Source: Acetobacterium tundrae
GTDB taxonomy: Bacteria > Bacillota > Clostridia > Eubacteriales > Eubacteriaceae
Direction of reading: 5' to 3'
Assembly (NCBI RefSeq): GCF_008086615.1
Contig: NZ_RXYB01000007.1
Location: forward strand, 91,938-155,937
Length of the DNA: 64,000 nt
How positions within the stretch are numbered: the stretch's first letter is position 1; each line of letters starts with the position of its first letter. This document shows, piece after piece, positions 25,597 to 34,469 of the stretch. The notes beneath the pieces are model-generated. The model saw nothing but the letters and a program-made list of their open reading frames with translations. It was not told the origin of the DNA and did not search any database. A program made the translations under genes and the position numbers.

Positions 25597-26436
25597 TTAG
25601 CCCATAACCCACGAAAATAGATAATTTACCGGATCTGTCGCTTGAATTCCGGGATCTTCCAATTTTTCAAATTTTCCCGGCAAATCGCTTTCCATTGCTG
25701 CCAAATGAAAATGGCAGGCGCCGATGCCAACATCCGTCCGCTGAATGTCAATCCCAAGCTTGCTCTCTTTTGTGGGACGGACTTCATAAAAATGATAGGC
25801 ATTCTGATCCTGAACAATCCGCCATGGCTGTTTATTCACCGCAGACGGAGCCCGACGTAGCATCTCCAACGGAAAAGCATAGTCTCCCGCCGCAGTCGGC
25901 GTCAGGGGATGAGCAAAATCATCGGCATAAAAGATCTCATTCCATTCGCGACGGTGATCGGATTTTGCCGCCCACCGTGCCACCGATTCCAGCACCCTCT
26001 TCTTGCCGGCGGGATAACCGATCGGGGAAATAACCGGAAAAAGGTCGCCTGTCTTCAGCTTCATCGCCGCAGAAAATCCGCTGCGGTCAAAGGTTCCTCC
26101 CAGCCAGCAGGTTCCCAACCCCAGCGAGGTGCAATATAAAACCAACTGTTCAAAGGAATAACCCAGCGCCTCAAGCCCTAGTTCACCCGGGGCCACGGAC
26201 ACACCGACATAATTGGTGGCGCCTTTGATGACGCCATAGGTTCCCAACTTTTCGCCGTCAGCCGACGCCGTGTTTTCCAATAAGTGAAAGTTAACATCTA
26301 TGGCAAACGGATTAGATAAACCAGCGATATAAGTGCTGATTTTATCTTGATCCGCTGCCGTCAGCGGGCGATTCTGATAGGTTCGCACACTCTGTCGGGC
26401 TTTCACTGTTTCTTCAATCGAAAAATCCATCTTCAT
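25597..26436 (-). CDS. Nitroreductase family protein with duplicated nitroreductase-like halves
   Basis: Start at 26436 (MKMDFSIEETVKARQSVRTY), with AGAAGGG 8 nt upstream; a longer frame has no ribosome site. The first half has the FMN-binding SVRTYQNRPLT motif and SFEQLVLYCTSLGLGTCWLGG. The second half has RRAPSAVNKQPWRI, the other FMN/substrate motif, and DVGIGACHFHLAA. This is the TM_1586-like nitroreductase type of about 280 residues. It is flanked by a flavodoxin-type reductase and a quinol monooxygenase, consistent with electrophile or quinone metabolism. Confidence 0.85.
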   Translation of the reverse strand: MKMDFSIEETVKARQSVRTYQNRPLTAADQDKISTYIAGLSNPFAIDVNFHLLENTASADGEKLGTYGVIKGATNYVGVSVAPGELGLEALGYSFEQLVLYCTSLGLGTCWLGGTFDRSGFSAAMKLKTGDLFPVISPIGYPAGKKRVLESVARWAAKSDHRREWNEIFYADDFAHPLTPTAAGDYAFPLEMLRRAPSAVNKQPWRIVQDQNAYHFYEVRPTKESKLGIDIQRTDVGIGACHFHLAAMESDLPGKFEKLEDPGIQATDPVNYLFSWVMG

Positions 26437-26455
26437 CTGTATATCCCTTCTCTTC

Positions 26456-26749
26456 TCAGGCCAATGTTTTGTAAAGATTAATTTCACCAGGTTTTTCCAT
26501 ATAACTTGCAAATGACGCCATCGCGTCTTTAAAATGCTGCGCCGACAGATGTTTGTTCAGCGATTCCTGATCATCCCATTCTTCCAGTATTGTAAGCAGT
26601 TGCGGATTTTTCACATCCTGCAGCAATTCATATCGGATGCAACCAGCATCATATTTTCTGGTATCCTGTACAAGCTTTTTTGCCAGCACAATAAATTCAT
26701 CTGTTTTATCCGCTTTAACGTTATTTTGAGCGACTACTTTAATCATCAT
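26456..26749 (-). CDS. Antibiotic biosynthesis monooxygenase (ABM) domain protein, YgiN-like
   Basis: 97 residues with the complete ABM ferredoxin-like fold: MIKVVAQNNVKADKTDEFI, RKYDAGCIRYELLQD and LLTILEEWDDQESLNKHLSA with HFKDA. Such dimers oxidise quinols or flatten heme- and quinone-like substrates without cofactors. Tandem ATGs at 26749/26746; AAAGGA lies 8 nt before the first. The gene is 19 nt upstream of the nitroreductase and probably co-transcribed. A decayed MarR regulator lies directly upstream. Confidence 0.88.
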   Translation of the reverse strand: MMIKVVAQNNVKADKTDEFIVLAKKLVQDTRKYDAGCIRYELLQDVKNPQLLTILEEWDDQESLNKHLSAQHFKDAMASFASYMEKPGEINLYKTLA

Positions 26750-26809
26750 AAATTCTTCCTTTCACTTACAATTTAGTATAATGAACACCGCTTGCTATCG
26801 TATTTTTTG

Positions 26810-26972
26810 TTAATCTGCTTTGCTCTCTAGTTTGTCCAAAAGTTTACCGCTTAATTCAAGGAAACGGACAGTTTCTGCTTCAGTTAACATGTTTCGATAA
26901 TGGTCATGAAGCTGAGTCCATGACGCTATGATTTGATCTTGTTGTGCCAGTCCCTCCGCGGTTGTACATACA
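26810..26972 (-). pseudogene. C-terminal remnant of a MarR-family regulator
   Basis: The minus strand encodes TTAEGLAQQDQIIASWTQL, then LTEAETVRFLELSGKLLDKL and ends with a TAA stop at 26810. TxxG and the final dimerisation helix are typical of MarR tails. The DNA-binding wing is missing and no start exists. It probably once controlled the ABM/nitroreductase operon. Confidence 0.7.
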
Positions 26973-27215
26973 ATTATACGTTATCATGTCTTTGTTTCCT
27001 TGTCAATTCTAGTATAAACTACTTTTTTATTGTATAAGCCCAAATATCATCAACCTATTGACAACTAGATTCTAAAAAAATACCATCAAGATATTATTCA
27101 ATCAAAAGATGGTGGAGATGGGGGTGTCCGGAACCAGTGAAAAAGCCATCATAGAAGGTCGAAACGTCATTATCATTTTATATTATAAATATAGTGTTAA
27201 AGTCACCATACTACC

Positions 27216-27244
27216 TTGACAGACATAGTAATGTGCCGTATAAT
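27216..27244 (+). promoter_or_regulatory. Consensus promoter of the PadR operon
   Basis: TTGACA (27216-27221), a 17-nt spacer and TATAAT (27239-27244) match the sigma-A consensus exactly. The spacer contains the inverted repeat ACAT-AGTA-ATGT, a possible PadR site. GGAGGTGATC precedes the PadR start. The stretch 26973-27215 upstream contains no gene I recognise. Confidence 0.9.
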
Positions 27245-27264
27245 GCAAATATGGAGGTGATCAT

Positions 27265-27594
27265 ATGAGCAATAACAAAATCACATCCGACCTGCTGCGC
27301 GGCCATACCGATACGATGATCTTACGGCTTTTATCCGAAGCTGACCGCTATGGCTACGAGATTGTCAAACTGATAGCCGAGCGCTCAAGTGGTGAGTATG
27401 AATTAAAAGAAGCCACAATGTACTCCAGCGTTCGGCGGCTCGAGGCGGATGGTGACATCGAATGGTATTGGGGCGATGAATCCCAGGGCGGACGGCGTAA
27501 GTATTTTAGGATTACCAAAAAAGGTAAGGCTACTTACACCCAGAACAAAAGCAATTGGGAGTACGCAAAGCGTGTGCTTGCTAATTTATTGTAA
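27265..27594 (+). CDS. PadR family transcriptional regulator
   Basis: 109 residues: HTDTMILRLLSEADRYGYEI, then SGEYELKEATMYSSVRRLEADG and the wing QGGRRKYFRITKKGK, a standard PadR winged helix with a short C-terminal helix. It is the first gene of a four-gene unit (PadR, pentapeptide protein, ABC ATPase, ABC permease) behind a consensus promoter, and likely represses it until a drug or peptide binds. Confidence 0.92.
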   Translation: MSNNKITSDLLRGHTDTMILRLLSEADRYGYEIVKLIAERSSGEYELKEATMYSSVRRLEADGDIEWYWGDESQGGRRKYFRITKKGKATYTQNKSNWEYAKRVLANLL

Positions 27595-27609
27595 AGGAGA
27601 TTTGATATT

Positions 27610-28476
27610 ATGAACGAGAAATTAACAAACTATTTAAACGGCGTTTTTGCCCCATATGATGGAGTAAAAAGCGTCACCGAACTAAAGGCTGACCTACTCT
27701 CCGATTTACAGGAGCGGTTTTGTGAACTCAAAGCTGAGGGCAAGGACGATGAAACAGCCTTTGCGATGACACTTGATAGTATCGGCGATATTGAACAGAC
27801 TGTTCTAGAAGTTGCCAACCTCTCCCGCTCACTGGAGCAGCAGGTGCTGACAAACTTCAGTGCCAGTAACCTGCCAAAAAGCGACTTTGCAGGCGTTACC
27901 GCACATAAAGCAAAATTTGAAACAAGCGTACTGCGGGGCTCCGATTTTGCGGGTGCAGACTTAACCGGCAGCTCCTTTAAGTCCAGCGATCTGCGCGAAG
28001 CCAATTTTGACGGTGCAAATCTGACCGACTGCAACTTTACCACGCTTGATCTGGCGGGTGCGAGCTTTAACAAAACCATTCTTGTACGTACCAACTTCAG
28101 CGCGTCGGGGCTGATTGGAGCAAAATTCATCGGTGTAAAACTGACTGATGTCAAACTGACTAAGACCGACCTGAGAAAGACGATCTTTGAAAACTGTATC
28201 TTCAACGGCGTAGATTTCGGAGAATCCGACCTGCGAGGGTTATGTCTTGATGGGCAAACCTTTATCGGTGTCAATTTTGACAAATCTGCAATGAACAACG
28301 TTTCGTTTAAGTCCGCGACACTCAAAAATGTGTCTTTCCGTTGGGCGTATATCTTATCCAAAAAATATTTTCGTGCCACTAAAGGCGTTTGCTTCGACGG
28401 CGCAATGATGGATAAGCTAACTTATGCCGCACTCAAAGGCATGTTGGCTGATTTGTCAAAGGTTACTATTATATAA
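27610..28476 (+). CDS. Pentapeptide-repeat protein with an N-terminal HAAS-like domain
   Basis: Residues 1-75 (MNEKLTNYLNGVFAPYDGVK, then FAMTLDSIGDIEQTVLEVA) look like the helical HAAS/permease-prefix domain often found next to PadR. Residues 78-270 are a pentapeptide-repeat helix with many A(D/N)Lxx units (SDFAGADLTGSSFKSSDLRE, ANFDGANLTDCNF). Repeat proteins of this kind can mimic DNA and protect gyrase (Qnr, McbG) or act as scaffolds. In PadR operons this place is normally held by a HAAS membrane protein, so the repeat fusion is unusual. AAAGGAG lies 9 nt upstream. Confidence 0.8.
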   Translation: MNEKLTNYLNGVFAPYDGVKSVTELKADLLSDLQERFCELKAEGKDDETAFAMTLDSIGDIEQTVLEVANLSRSLEQQVLTNFSASNLPKSDFAGVTAHKAKFETSVLRGSDFAGADLTGSSFKSSDLREANFDGANLTDCNFTTLDLAGASFNKTILVRTNFSASGLIGAKFIGVKLTDVKLTKTDLRKTIFENCIFNGVDFGESDLRGLCLDGQTFIGVNFDKSAMNNVSFKSATLKNVSFRWAYILSKKYFRATKGVCFDGAMMDKLTYAALKGMLADLSKVTII

Positions 28477-28489
28477 GGAGGCAAAGCAT

Positions 28490-29251
28490 ATGCAAAACAA
28501 TTCAATTCAAGTGAAAGGACTGCAAAAGTCCTACAATCAGCTTCATGTCCTGAATGGTGTCGATTTCGAGGTGGAACAGGGCAGTATTTTCGCCCTGCTC
28601 GGTTCCAATGGCGCGGGCAAAACGACAATTGTCAAAATCCTTACCACGCTGCTTAAACAAGATGGCGGAACCACCACCGTAAACGGCTTCGATATCACTT
28701 CAAAGCCCGACAATGTGCGGCAGTCGATCAGTTTGACCGGGCAATTTGCCGCTGTGGATGAGATTTTGACCGGAGAAGAAAATCTGATCATGATCGCTAA
28801 GTTAAGGCACCTCGAAAATCCGCATCAGGTTACCGACAATTTGATAAAACGCTTCGGCTTAACAGACGCCGCAAACCGCAGGGTAGCTACTTATTCGGGT
28901 GGTATGCATCGCAAGCTCGACCTCGCCATGAGCCTGGTGGGAAAACCACAGCTCATTTTCCTTGACGAGCCGACCACCGGGCTGGACCCCGAGGCGCGCC
29001 TTGAGGTATGGAAGATTGTCAAGGAGCTTGCCGATAGTGGCACAACGGTATTCCTGACCACCCAGTATTTAGATGAGGCTGAACAGCTTGCCGATCAAAT
29101 TGCCATTCTGCATGAAGGTCGGATTATCGCCAGCGGCACTCTCGCCGAGCTGAAAAGGCTGCTCCCCCCGACAAAGGTAGAGTATGTTGAGAAGCAACCG
29201 ACATTAGAGGAGATATTCCTTGCCATTATTGGTAAGAAGGAGGCAAAGTAA
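28490..29251 (+). CDS. ABC transporter ATPase, daunorubicin-resistance (DrrA) type
   Basis: 254 residues: Walker A LGSNGAGKTT, Q-loop SLTGQFAAVDE, signature YSGGMHRKLDLAMS, Walker B LIFLDEPTTGLDPEAR, H-loop LTTQYLDEAEQLAD, and the DrrA-type tail VEYVEKQPTLEEIFLAI. Start at 28490 is set by AAGGAGG 8 nt upstream; a longer in-frame start has none. It powers the ABC-2 permease that begins on the base after its stop codon. Multidrug or antibiotic export is the usual role. Confidence 0.92.
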   Translation: MQNNSIQVKGLQKSYNQLHVLNGVDFEVEQGSIFALLGSNGAGKTTIVKILTTLLKQDGGTTTVNGFDITSKPDNVRQSISLTGQFAAVDEILTGEENLIMIAKLRHLENPHQVTDNLIKRFGLTDAANRRVATYSGGMHRKLDLAMSLVGKPQLIFLDEPTTGLDPEARLEVWKIVKELADSGTTVFLTTQYLDEAEQLADQIAILHEGRIIASGTLAELKRLLPPTKVEYVEKQPTLEEIFLAIIGKKEAK

Positions 29252-30019
29252 ATGGAAGCTACAAAGAAACACTTTTTTAGCGATATGAGCGTTATGTTGG
29301 GACGTTCCATGCGCCATATTTTCCGCAGCATGGACACCATCATCACGGTCACCATCATGCCGATTGGTTTTATGCTGCTGTTTGTCTATGTGTTCGGCGG
29401 TGCAATCCAAACCGGCACGGATAACTATGTGAATTACCTGCTGCCCGGTATCCTGCTGATAGCGATTGCCAGCGGGATATCCTACACTTCTTACCGCCTG
29501 TTTATCGATGTGCAAGGGGGAATATTCGAGCGTTTCCACTCCATGCCAATTGCACGTTCAACGGTACTGTGGGGACATGTGCTGTCCTCGCTGGTATCCA
29601 ACGCTATTTCGGTTGTTGTCATTATTGTCGTAGCACTGATGATGGGTTTTCGCTCATCAGCGGGGGTACTACCATGGCTTGCCGTGGCTAGTATACTCAT
29701 GCTATTTACGCTGGCCTTATCTTGGGTCGCAGTGATTGCCGGATTGTCCGCAAAATCGGTGGATGGCGCCGGCGCTTTTGCCTATCCGATTGTCTTCCTG
29801 CCGTTTATCAGCTCAGCCTTTGTGCCAACCGAATCGATGCCGCCGATCGTTCGCGCCTTTGCCGAAAACCAGCCGGTAACCTCTATAGTGGAAGCCATCC
29901 GTGCGCTACTGTCAGGTCAACCGGTAGGTAATGATATATGGATCGCTCTTGCATGGTGCATCGGGATTACGATCGTGGCCTACATCTTTGCGATGAGGGC
30001 GTATAAAAAGCGGGTATAA
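29252..30019 (+). CDS. ABC-2 type membrane permease, DrrB-like
   Basis: 255 residues with six predicted membrane helices (DTIITVTIMPIGFMLLFVYV, YLLPGILLIAIASGISY, SNAISVVVIIVVALMMGF, LAVASILMLFTLALSWVAVI, FLPFISSAFVP, IALAWCIGITIVAYIFAM). It is the membrane partner of the preceding ATPase, with the start codon directly after that gene's stop. The ATPase-permease pair completes the PadR operon. Confidence 0.9.
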   Translation: MEATKKHFFSDMSVMLGRSMRHIFRSMDTIITVTIMPIGFMLLFVYVFGGAIQTGTDNYVNYLLPGILLIAIASGISYTSYRLFIDVQGGIFERFHSMPIARSTVLWGHVLSSLVSNAISVVVIIVVALMMGFRSSAGVLPWLAVASILMLFTLALSWVAVIAGLSAKSVDGAGAFAYPIVFLPFISSAFVPTESMPPIVRAFAENQPVTSIVEAIRALLSGQPVGNDIWIALAWCIGITIVAYIFAMRAYKKRV

Positions 30020-30067
30020 AAAGACACAATTTTTTGTATCAAACCTCTGAGTACTGATGCAAATTCT

Positions 30068-30099
30068 CACATGTTATCTATCCCCCCAAAAAACATGTG
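30068..30099. repeat. 8-bp inverted repeat after the DrrB-like gene
   Basis: CACATGTT and AACATGTG with a 16-nt centre holding a C6 run. It lies between convergent genes, but no T-run follows, so terminator function is uncertain. Confidence 0.4.
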
Positions 30100-30170
30100 A
30101 AGCACTGATACCCAAAGGGATTTCGATTACTAACCCTGCCTGGTCTGACGGAAACACTTTAATTTTTACC

Positions 30171-30578
30171 TCATTTGAGTATTTGTCCCCGTAACATACC
30201 ACACATATTAGGTGGCAAATACTCAAATCGATACTTACAATATAATACGTCCGCAGGACTATTCGCTATTAAACATATATAACTATCTTCAAAAGTATTT
30301 TTTTCAAAGTAGTTATTTAGTTCTTTCATTATTTGATCTGCAAATCCTTTTCTTCGATATTTTTCATCCACCATAATATCACTTACAACATAAGTGATTC
30401 CTCCATCACCTACAATTCTTCCAAATCCTATCAATTTTTCTTTGTCATAAAGAGATACTGTAAACAAAGAATTTGTTATTGCTTTTCTGCTTCTTTCCAA
30501 ATCCTTATTTCCCATTCCTGAACGAAGCCTCAAGCTTACATAATCTTCTGCTTTCGGTTTTTCATAGAGCATTTTCAT
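30171..30578 (-). CDS. GNAT family N-acetyltransferase
   Basis: About 135 residues: SLYDKEKLIGFGRIVGDGG, the strand VVSDIMVDEKYRRKGFADQI containing the acetyl-CoA pyrophosphate loop R-x-x-G-x-A, and CLIANSPADVLYCKYRFEYL. This is the YjcF/PhnO-like type with small-molecule or protein amine substrates. GGGAGG lies 9 nt before the ATG at 30578 and only 3 nt before another at 30584, so the inner start is favoured. Monocistronic. Confidence 0.85.
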   Translation of the reverse strand: MKMLYEKPKAEDYVSLRLRSGMGNKDLERSRKAITNSLFTVSLYDKEKLIGFGRIVGDGGITYVVSDIMVDEKYRRKGFADQIMKELNNYFEKNTFEDSYICLIANSPADVLYCKYRFEYLPPNMCGMLRGQILK

Positions 30579-30789
30579 TTCCATATGCCTCCCTTTATTA
30601 TTCTCGAGTTGTTATTGTATTTATAATTTTCCTACCTCTATTTTAATTTATATAGCGCTATGTTACAATGCAAACAAATTCAATGTGTACCGGTAATGAT
30701 TTATTTATCTTTGGTACTCCGAGGGGAACTTCCTATTCTCAATATATGACTAGGGTATGACGAGGGACCGTTTCGTTTGTCATGTAAAA

Positions 30790-30834
30790 AATCAGAAGCC
30801 CCTGCTTTCATCACGATAGCAGGGGCTTCTGATT
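30790..30834 (-). terminator. Strong terminator of the AraC-GyrI gene
   Basis: AATCAGAAGCCCCTGCT and AGCAGGGGCTTCTGATT are perfect 17-bp arms; on the minus strand they are followed by TTTTTT. It ends the gene at 30837. Confidence 0.9.
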
Positions 30835-30836
30835 CG

Positions 30837-31694
30837 TTATTTTCTTTTTACCGGAATCCATATCTCCGCATAATAATTTTCATCCTGTGTTCCCTTGGGA
30901 TATTTATCGGGGGTAGCATACATTTCCACGCAGTAACCGGCGGCAAATTCATACTCCCTTAATGCGGGAAGCCATTCCGAAAATATTTTCTCATTCACAT
31001 TTTGAAGCGACATTGGCATTGCTCCTTGACAGGGAAAAACCGCCCAGGTGAACGCCGGAATGGTTTTGGTTATAAAACCTTCGGGAATATCCATCACCGG
31101 ATTATAAACATCGGCGATCAAATACTCAAATTTTTTATTTCCCATTTCCTCGTCGATGTTAATTCCAAACATTCCGCAAATAGTCTGGCCTTTCCCCGAC
31201 GCATAATGCTCCTGCCAGAAAGCGGGAATTTCCTGTTTGGCATTCTCGTAAGAAAATTCTTTTGCTGAACCAATAATGGTAAAACTGTCCTTTTTCGTAA
31301 TTCTGTAATCCATAAGATAACCACCTTTCAACGCTATTGTTAATTTCAGCGGTGCAAAAGACTTAAGCATTGTTCCTTCTTTTCGCACCTGAGAAGGTGT
31401 GATGCCATGAAAGCGAGTAAAAGCTTTGGTAAAACTATCCGGTGAATCATATCCGTACATCATTGCAATATCAATGATTTTAGCATCACTATTCGTTAAT
31501 TCGACTCCGGCCAGAGCCAGCCTGCGATTGCGGATATATTCCATAATCGAGTAGCCACATAACATGCTAAATCCTTTTTGGAAATAGAAGGTCGAGATAC
31601 AAACATGTTTCGCAACATCATCCACCGTAATATCTTCGGTCATGTTGCTTTCTATATAATCAACCGCTTCACCAATGGCTTTCATCCATTCCAT
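30837..31694 (-). CDS. AraC-type regulator fused to a GyrI-like effector-binding domain
   Basis: Residues 1-105 are the two AraC helix-turn-helix motifs (DITVDDVAKHVCISTFYFQK, KIIDIAMMYGYDSPDSFTKA with FHGITPSQVRK). Residues about 115-285 form a GyrI/BmrR-like ligand-binding domain (FEYLIADVYNP, TIPAFTWAVFPC, YYAEIWIPV). Such proteins bind amphipathic drugs and activate efflux or resistance genes. Start at 31694 with GGAGG 8 nt upstream. A second copy at 38551-39409 has the same two domains as separate ORFs. At the joint, GAAGGAAC-A-ATG could start the second domain internally. Confidence 0.9.
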   Translation of the reverse strand: MEWMKAIGEAVDYIESNMTEDITVDDVAKHVCISTFYFQKGFSMLCGYSIMEYIRNRRLALAGVELTNSDAKIIDIAMMYGYDSPDSFTKAFTRFHGITPSQVRKEGTMLKSFAPLKLTIALKGGYLMDYRITKKDSFTIIGSAKEFSYENAKQEIPAFWQEHYASGKGQTICGMFGINIDEEMGNKKFEYLIADVYNPVMDIPEGFITKTIPAFTWAVFPCQGAMPMSLQNVNEKIFSEWLPALREYEFAAGYCVEMYATPDKYPKGTQDENYYAEIWIPVKRK

Positions 31695-31896
31695 GCCAAT
31701 CACCTCCTGCTGTAATGACAGTATATCCTTTGGCAGTTACCTCTTCCCGATAATGCCTGCTTTGTTTTGTCTGATTTTATATTGATATAGGTGCTATTGA
31801 CTTAAACGACTGTCCTCATAATTAGGGAATATTTCATGTTCCACGCTTCATCTTTGTTTTAAACAGCACTTTATTAAATAAAACTGTATTAAAAAA

Positions 31897-33360
31897 TCAC
31901 GTCCCACAATAGGTCTTATAGGGACTATTCGACGGTTCCGGTGGTGTCATATATTCCTGGTTAAGAGAATCATAATTATATGGTGCTTGAAGAACTTCCA
32001 ATAACCGCTGCAAGGGTTTAAAATCATCCTGATCATTAGCCGCTTGTAAGACTTTTTCAACCTGATGATTTCTTGGTATGACCACCGGATTCGCTTGTTT
32101 CATTAACTTCTTGATGTCTTGATCTGTCTGCTCCGATCTTTCCAAACGGGCTTTCCATCGTTCTAGCCAAGCTTTAAACCCATCACTTTCATATACTTCA
32201 GACGATTGGGTTCGATCAAGTGTTAAATCAACAAAGGTATTGGTATAATCGGCCTGATACTGCTTCATTAACCCCAGTAACTCGGCGATCAGCAGCTCGT
32301 CTTGCGGCTCTTCATTGGCAATACCCAGTTTTAATCGCATTCCCTGGAGCCAGTTCTGTTGATATAATGAAGCAAAGTTTCGCAGTGAGGCTTCGACTAA
32401 TTGAATGGCTTGTTCCTGACTGTCATCGACTAACGAAATCAAGGTTTCGGCCAAGCGAGCCAAATTCCATAAGTCAATATTGGGTTGATTCCGATAAGCA
32501 TACCGTCCCTGCAGATCAATGGAACTAAATACCGTTTCCGGATCATAGTGATCCATAAAGGCACAGGGGCCATAATCGATTGTTTCGCCACTGATGAACA
32601 CATTATCGGTATTCATGACCCCGTGAATAAAGCCGACCAGCTGCCATTTGGCAATCAGTGAAGCCTGCGCTTTGATGACTTCGTCCAATAAACCAAGATA
32701 AACATTTTGTTCCGACAGAAGCATGGGAAAATGCCGTTTAATGGCATAATCGGCCAGAGCTTTGACATCAGCGGTGGTTCCCCACTGAGCTGCATATTCA
32801 AAGGTACCGACCCGAATATGACTGGCTGCTACACGGGTTAGAATAGCCCCTTTGAGAGGGTTTTCGCGATACACCGGATCGCCCGTTGTCACGACCGCCA
32901 AACTGCGTGAAGTCGGAATGCCCAGATAATGCATCGCCTCACTGATCAGATATTCCCGAAGCATCGGTCCCAGCGCCGCTTTACCATCGCCACTGCGTGA
33001 ATAAGGCGTTTTTCCTGATCCTTTGAGTTGGATATCAAAGCGCTCACCGGCTGGTGTGATCTGTTCACCAATCAGCATTGCCCGGCCATCACCGAGCATG
33101 GTGAAATAGCCAAATTGATGACCGGCATACGCCTGGGCGATTGGTTTAGCTTTGGCTGGTAGAGCCTGACCGGCTAAGATATTGATCCCGTCCTGCCCCA
33201 TCAGTGCTTCAGCATCCAAACCAAGATCTTTTGCTAAAAGCTGATTCAAAATAACCAGTTTCGGATCGCTGACCGTCTCTAATTTAAGTGGGGTATAGAA
33301 TAATCCCGGCAATTTTGCGTAACTATTTTCCAAATTCCAACCGCTGTCATTTTTTTCCAT
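31897..33360 (-). CDS. selO: Protein adenylyltransferase SelO (YdiU/UPF0061)
   Basis: 487 residues of the SelO pseudokinase family. [20 protein letters not shown] is the family's glycine-rich loop, [20 protein letters not shown] the next signature, then [30 protein letters not shown] with the catalytic N and D, and the C-terminal YKTYCGT with the conserved redox cysteine. SelO AMPylates proteins involved in redox balance. The start at 33360 is preferred: AAAGGA lies 12 nt upstream, as in the paralogous leader of xdh. A longer in-frame start falls inside that leader. Confidence 0.93.
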   Translation of the reverse strand: MEKNDSGWNLENSYAKLPGLFYTPLKLETVSDPKLVILNQLLAKDLGLDAEALMGQDGINILAGQALPAKAKPIAQAYAGHQFGYFTMLGDGRAMLIGEQITPAGERFDIQLKGSGKTPYSRSGDGKAALGPMLREYLISEAMHYLGIPTSRSLAVVTTGDPVYRENPLKGAILTRVAASHIRVGTFEYAAQWGTTADVKALADYAIKRHFPMLLSEQNVYLGLLDEVIKAQASLIAKWQLVGFIHGVMNTDNVFISGETIDYGPCAFMDHYDPETVFSSIDLQGRYAYRNQPNIDLWNLARLAETLISLVDDSQEQAIQLVEASLRNFASLYQQNWLQGMRLKLGIANEEPQDELLIAELLGLMKQYQADYTNTFVDLTLDRTQSSEVYESDGFKAWLERWKARLERSEQTDQDIKKLMKQANPVVIPRNHQVEKVLQAANDQDDFKPLQRLLEVLQAPYNYDSLNQEYMTPPEPSNSPYKTYCGT

Positions 33361-33479
33361 CGTTATCACCATTCCTTTCGTTTCACTCAAGGCCCCAAGC
33401 GCCCTGAAACGTCATGCTAATTCTGATTTCGCCTCGTGTTGTTTTTTTTCAGTCTACCACACTTGTGATGGCATGACAA
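33361..33479 (-). promoter_or_regulatory. Promoter and leader of selO, homologous to the xdh leader
   Basis: TTGTCA (33479-33474) and TAGACT (33456-33451) with a 17-nt spacer, then GGCGA, GTTTCAGG, CTTGGGG, CCTTGA and AACGAAAGGA, each alignable with 21143-21258 up to the AAAGGA-N12-ATG start. GTTTC pairs with GAAAC and AGGGC with GCCTT, so the hairpin is kept despite base changes. Confidence 0.65.
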
Positions 33480-33800
33480 ACGAAACAGCTCATGTCGTAC
33501 CCATGACATAGCAACAACCTACAGGCAATGCCCCGGCAATTTGAAGAACAGGCATAGCCGCATTAAGCAACCAATTTCAGACCTAAACACAGCCAAAAAA
33601 TGAGACTGTCATACCCATAGCAACGGTTCTATTTCAAATTTTGGCCGTGTATTTGCATTCATGAAAACAGAAAGACCGCTTAAACATTGTGCTATATCAT
33701 CATTCTCGAGTATGATATACTTTCATTACTACAGTATAATTTTTCAGCGTGTCCTCATCTCCTAGCGGTATGAGGTAACAAGCAGAAAGGCAGAAAGAAT
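33480..33800. other. Intergenic region without a recognised gene
   Basis: About 320 bp between divergent selO and the response regulator. It must hold the promoter of the plus-strand RR/HK/ABC unit (AT-rich candidates around 33700-33745). No ORF with a ribosome site and no known RNA motif was seen. Confidence 0.5.
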
Positions 33801-34469
33801 GTGATTCCGATACAACAAATTTTATTAGTCGAAGACGATCTGATGATTGCATCGGGGCTGGTTTATGCTTTAGAACAGGAGCAGTATGCGCCGTTCCACT
33901 GTAAGGATATTAATACCGCCTGCCGCGCGATTGAAACAGAGCGATTTGATTTAGCGATACTAGATCTGCAATTGCCGGACGGGACAGGCTTCGAGATTAG
34001 TCAAAAGCTAAAAAATACCAATACGGCAATTATTTTTCTGACCATTGTGGACGACGAAAACAAAATTGTGCAGGCCTTTGAAAACGGAGCCGCGGATTAT
34101 ATCACAAAACCTTTCCGGCTGCGTGAACTGCTGGCTCGGGTGAAACGAACCCTCAATAGCGACTCCGGGGCAAATCAATCGCAGTTGATGACCCTTGGAA
34201 AAGCAAACATTGATACAGCGGCCGGAAAAGTGTTTGTCGGAACGGCGCCGGTCGAGTTGACTGCGCTGGAATATCGCTTGCTTTTGACCTTTGCGGCAAA
34301 TAAGTCGCAGCTTCTTACGCGAACGCAGATTTTGGAAAGCATCTGGGACAACGGTGGTAATTTTGTAGAGGACAACACGCTAACTGTCTACATTAAGCGG
34401 CTGCGCCAAAAGCTAGGAGACGCCGTTTCCATCGAAACAGTCAGGGGGGTTGGGTATCGTGCTGATTAA
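33801..34469 (+). CDS. OmpR-family response regulator
   Basis: Receiver domain: LLVEDDLMIASG, phosphorylation site in LAILDLQLPDG, FLTIVDDENKIV and the lysine of ITKPFRLRELLARV. The C-terminal winged helix covers ELTALEYRLLLTFAANK to NTLTVYIKRLRQKLGD and VRGVGYRA. It starts at GTG (33801), since the neighbouring ATG is out of frame; AGAAAGG is upstream. It is the first gene of a regulator-kinase-ATPase-permease set typical of peptide antibiotic resistance. Confidence 0.92.
   Translation: MIPIQQILLVEDDLMIASGLVYALEQEQYAPFHCKDINTACRAIETERFDLAILDLQLPDGTGFEISQKLKNTNTAIIFLTIVDDENKIVQAFENGAADYITKPFRLRELLARVKRTLNSDSGANQSQLMTLGKANIDTAAGKVFVGTAPVELTALEYRLLLTFAANKSQLLTRTQILESIWDNGGNFVEDNTLTVYIKRLRQKLGDAVSIETVRGVGYRAD

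Noticed and set aside
25695..26033. A 112-codon plus-strand frame
   Set aside because: Opposite the nitroreductase, whose FMN motifs are clear; low-complexity antisense sequence.
27094..27150. GC-rich stretch resembling part of a tRNA or RNA gene
   Set aside because: No cloverleaf, no acceptor stem and no CCA-like end could be formed.
27630..28379. A 249-codon frame on the minus strand
   Set aside because: It lies wholly opposite the pentapeptide-repeat gene; the regular repeat codons of that gene keep the antisense frame open. No ribosome site and Ser/Arg-rich composition.
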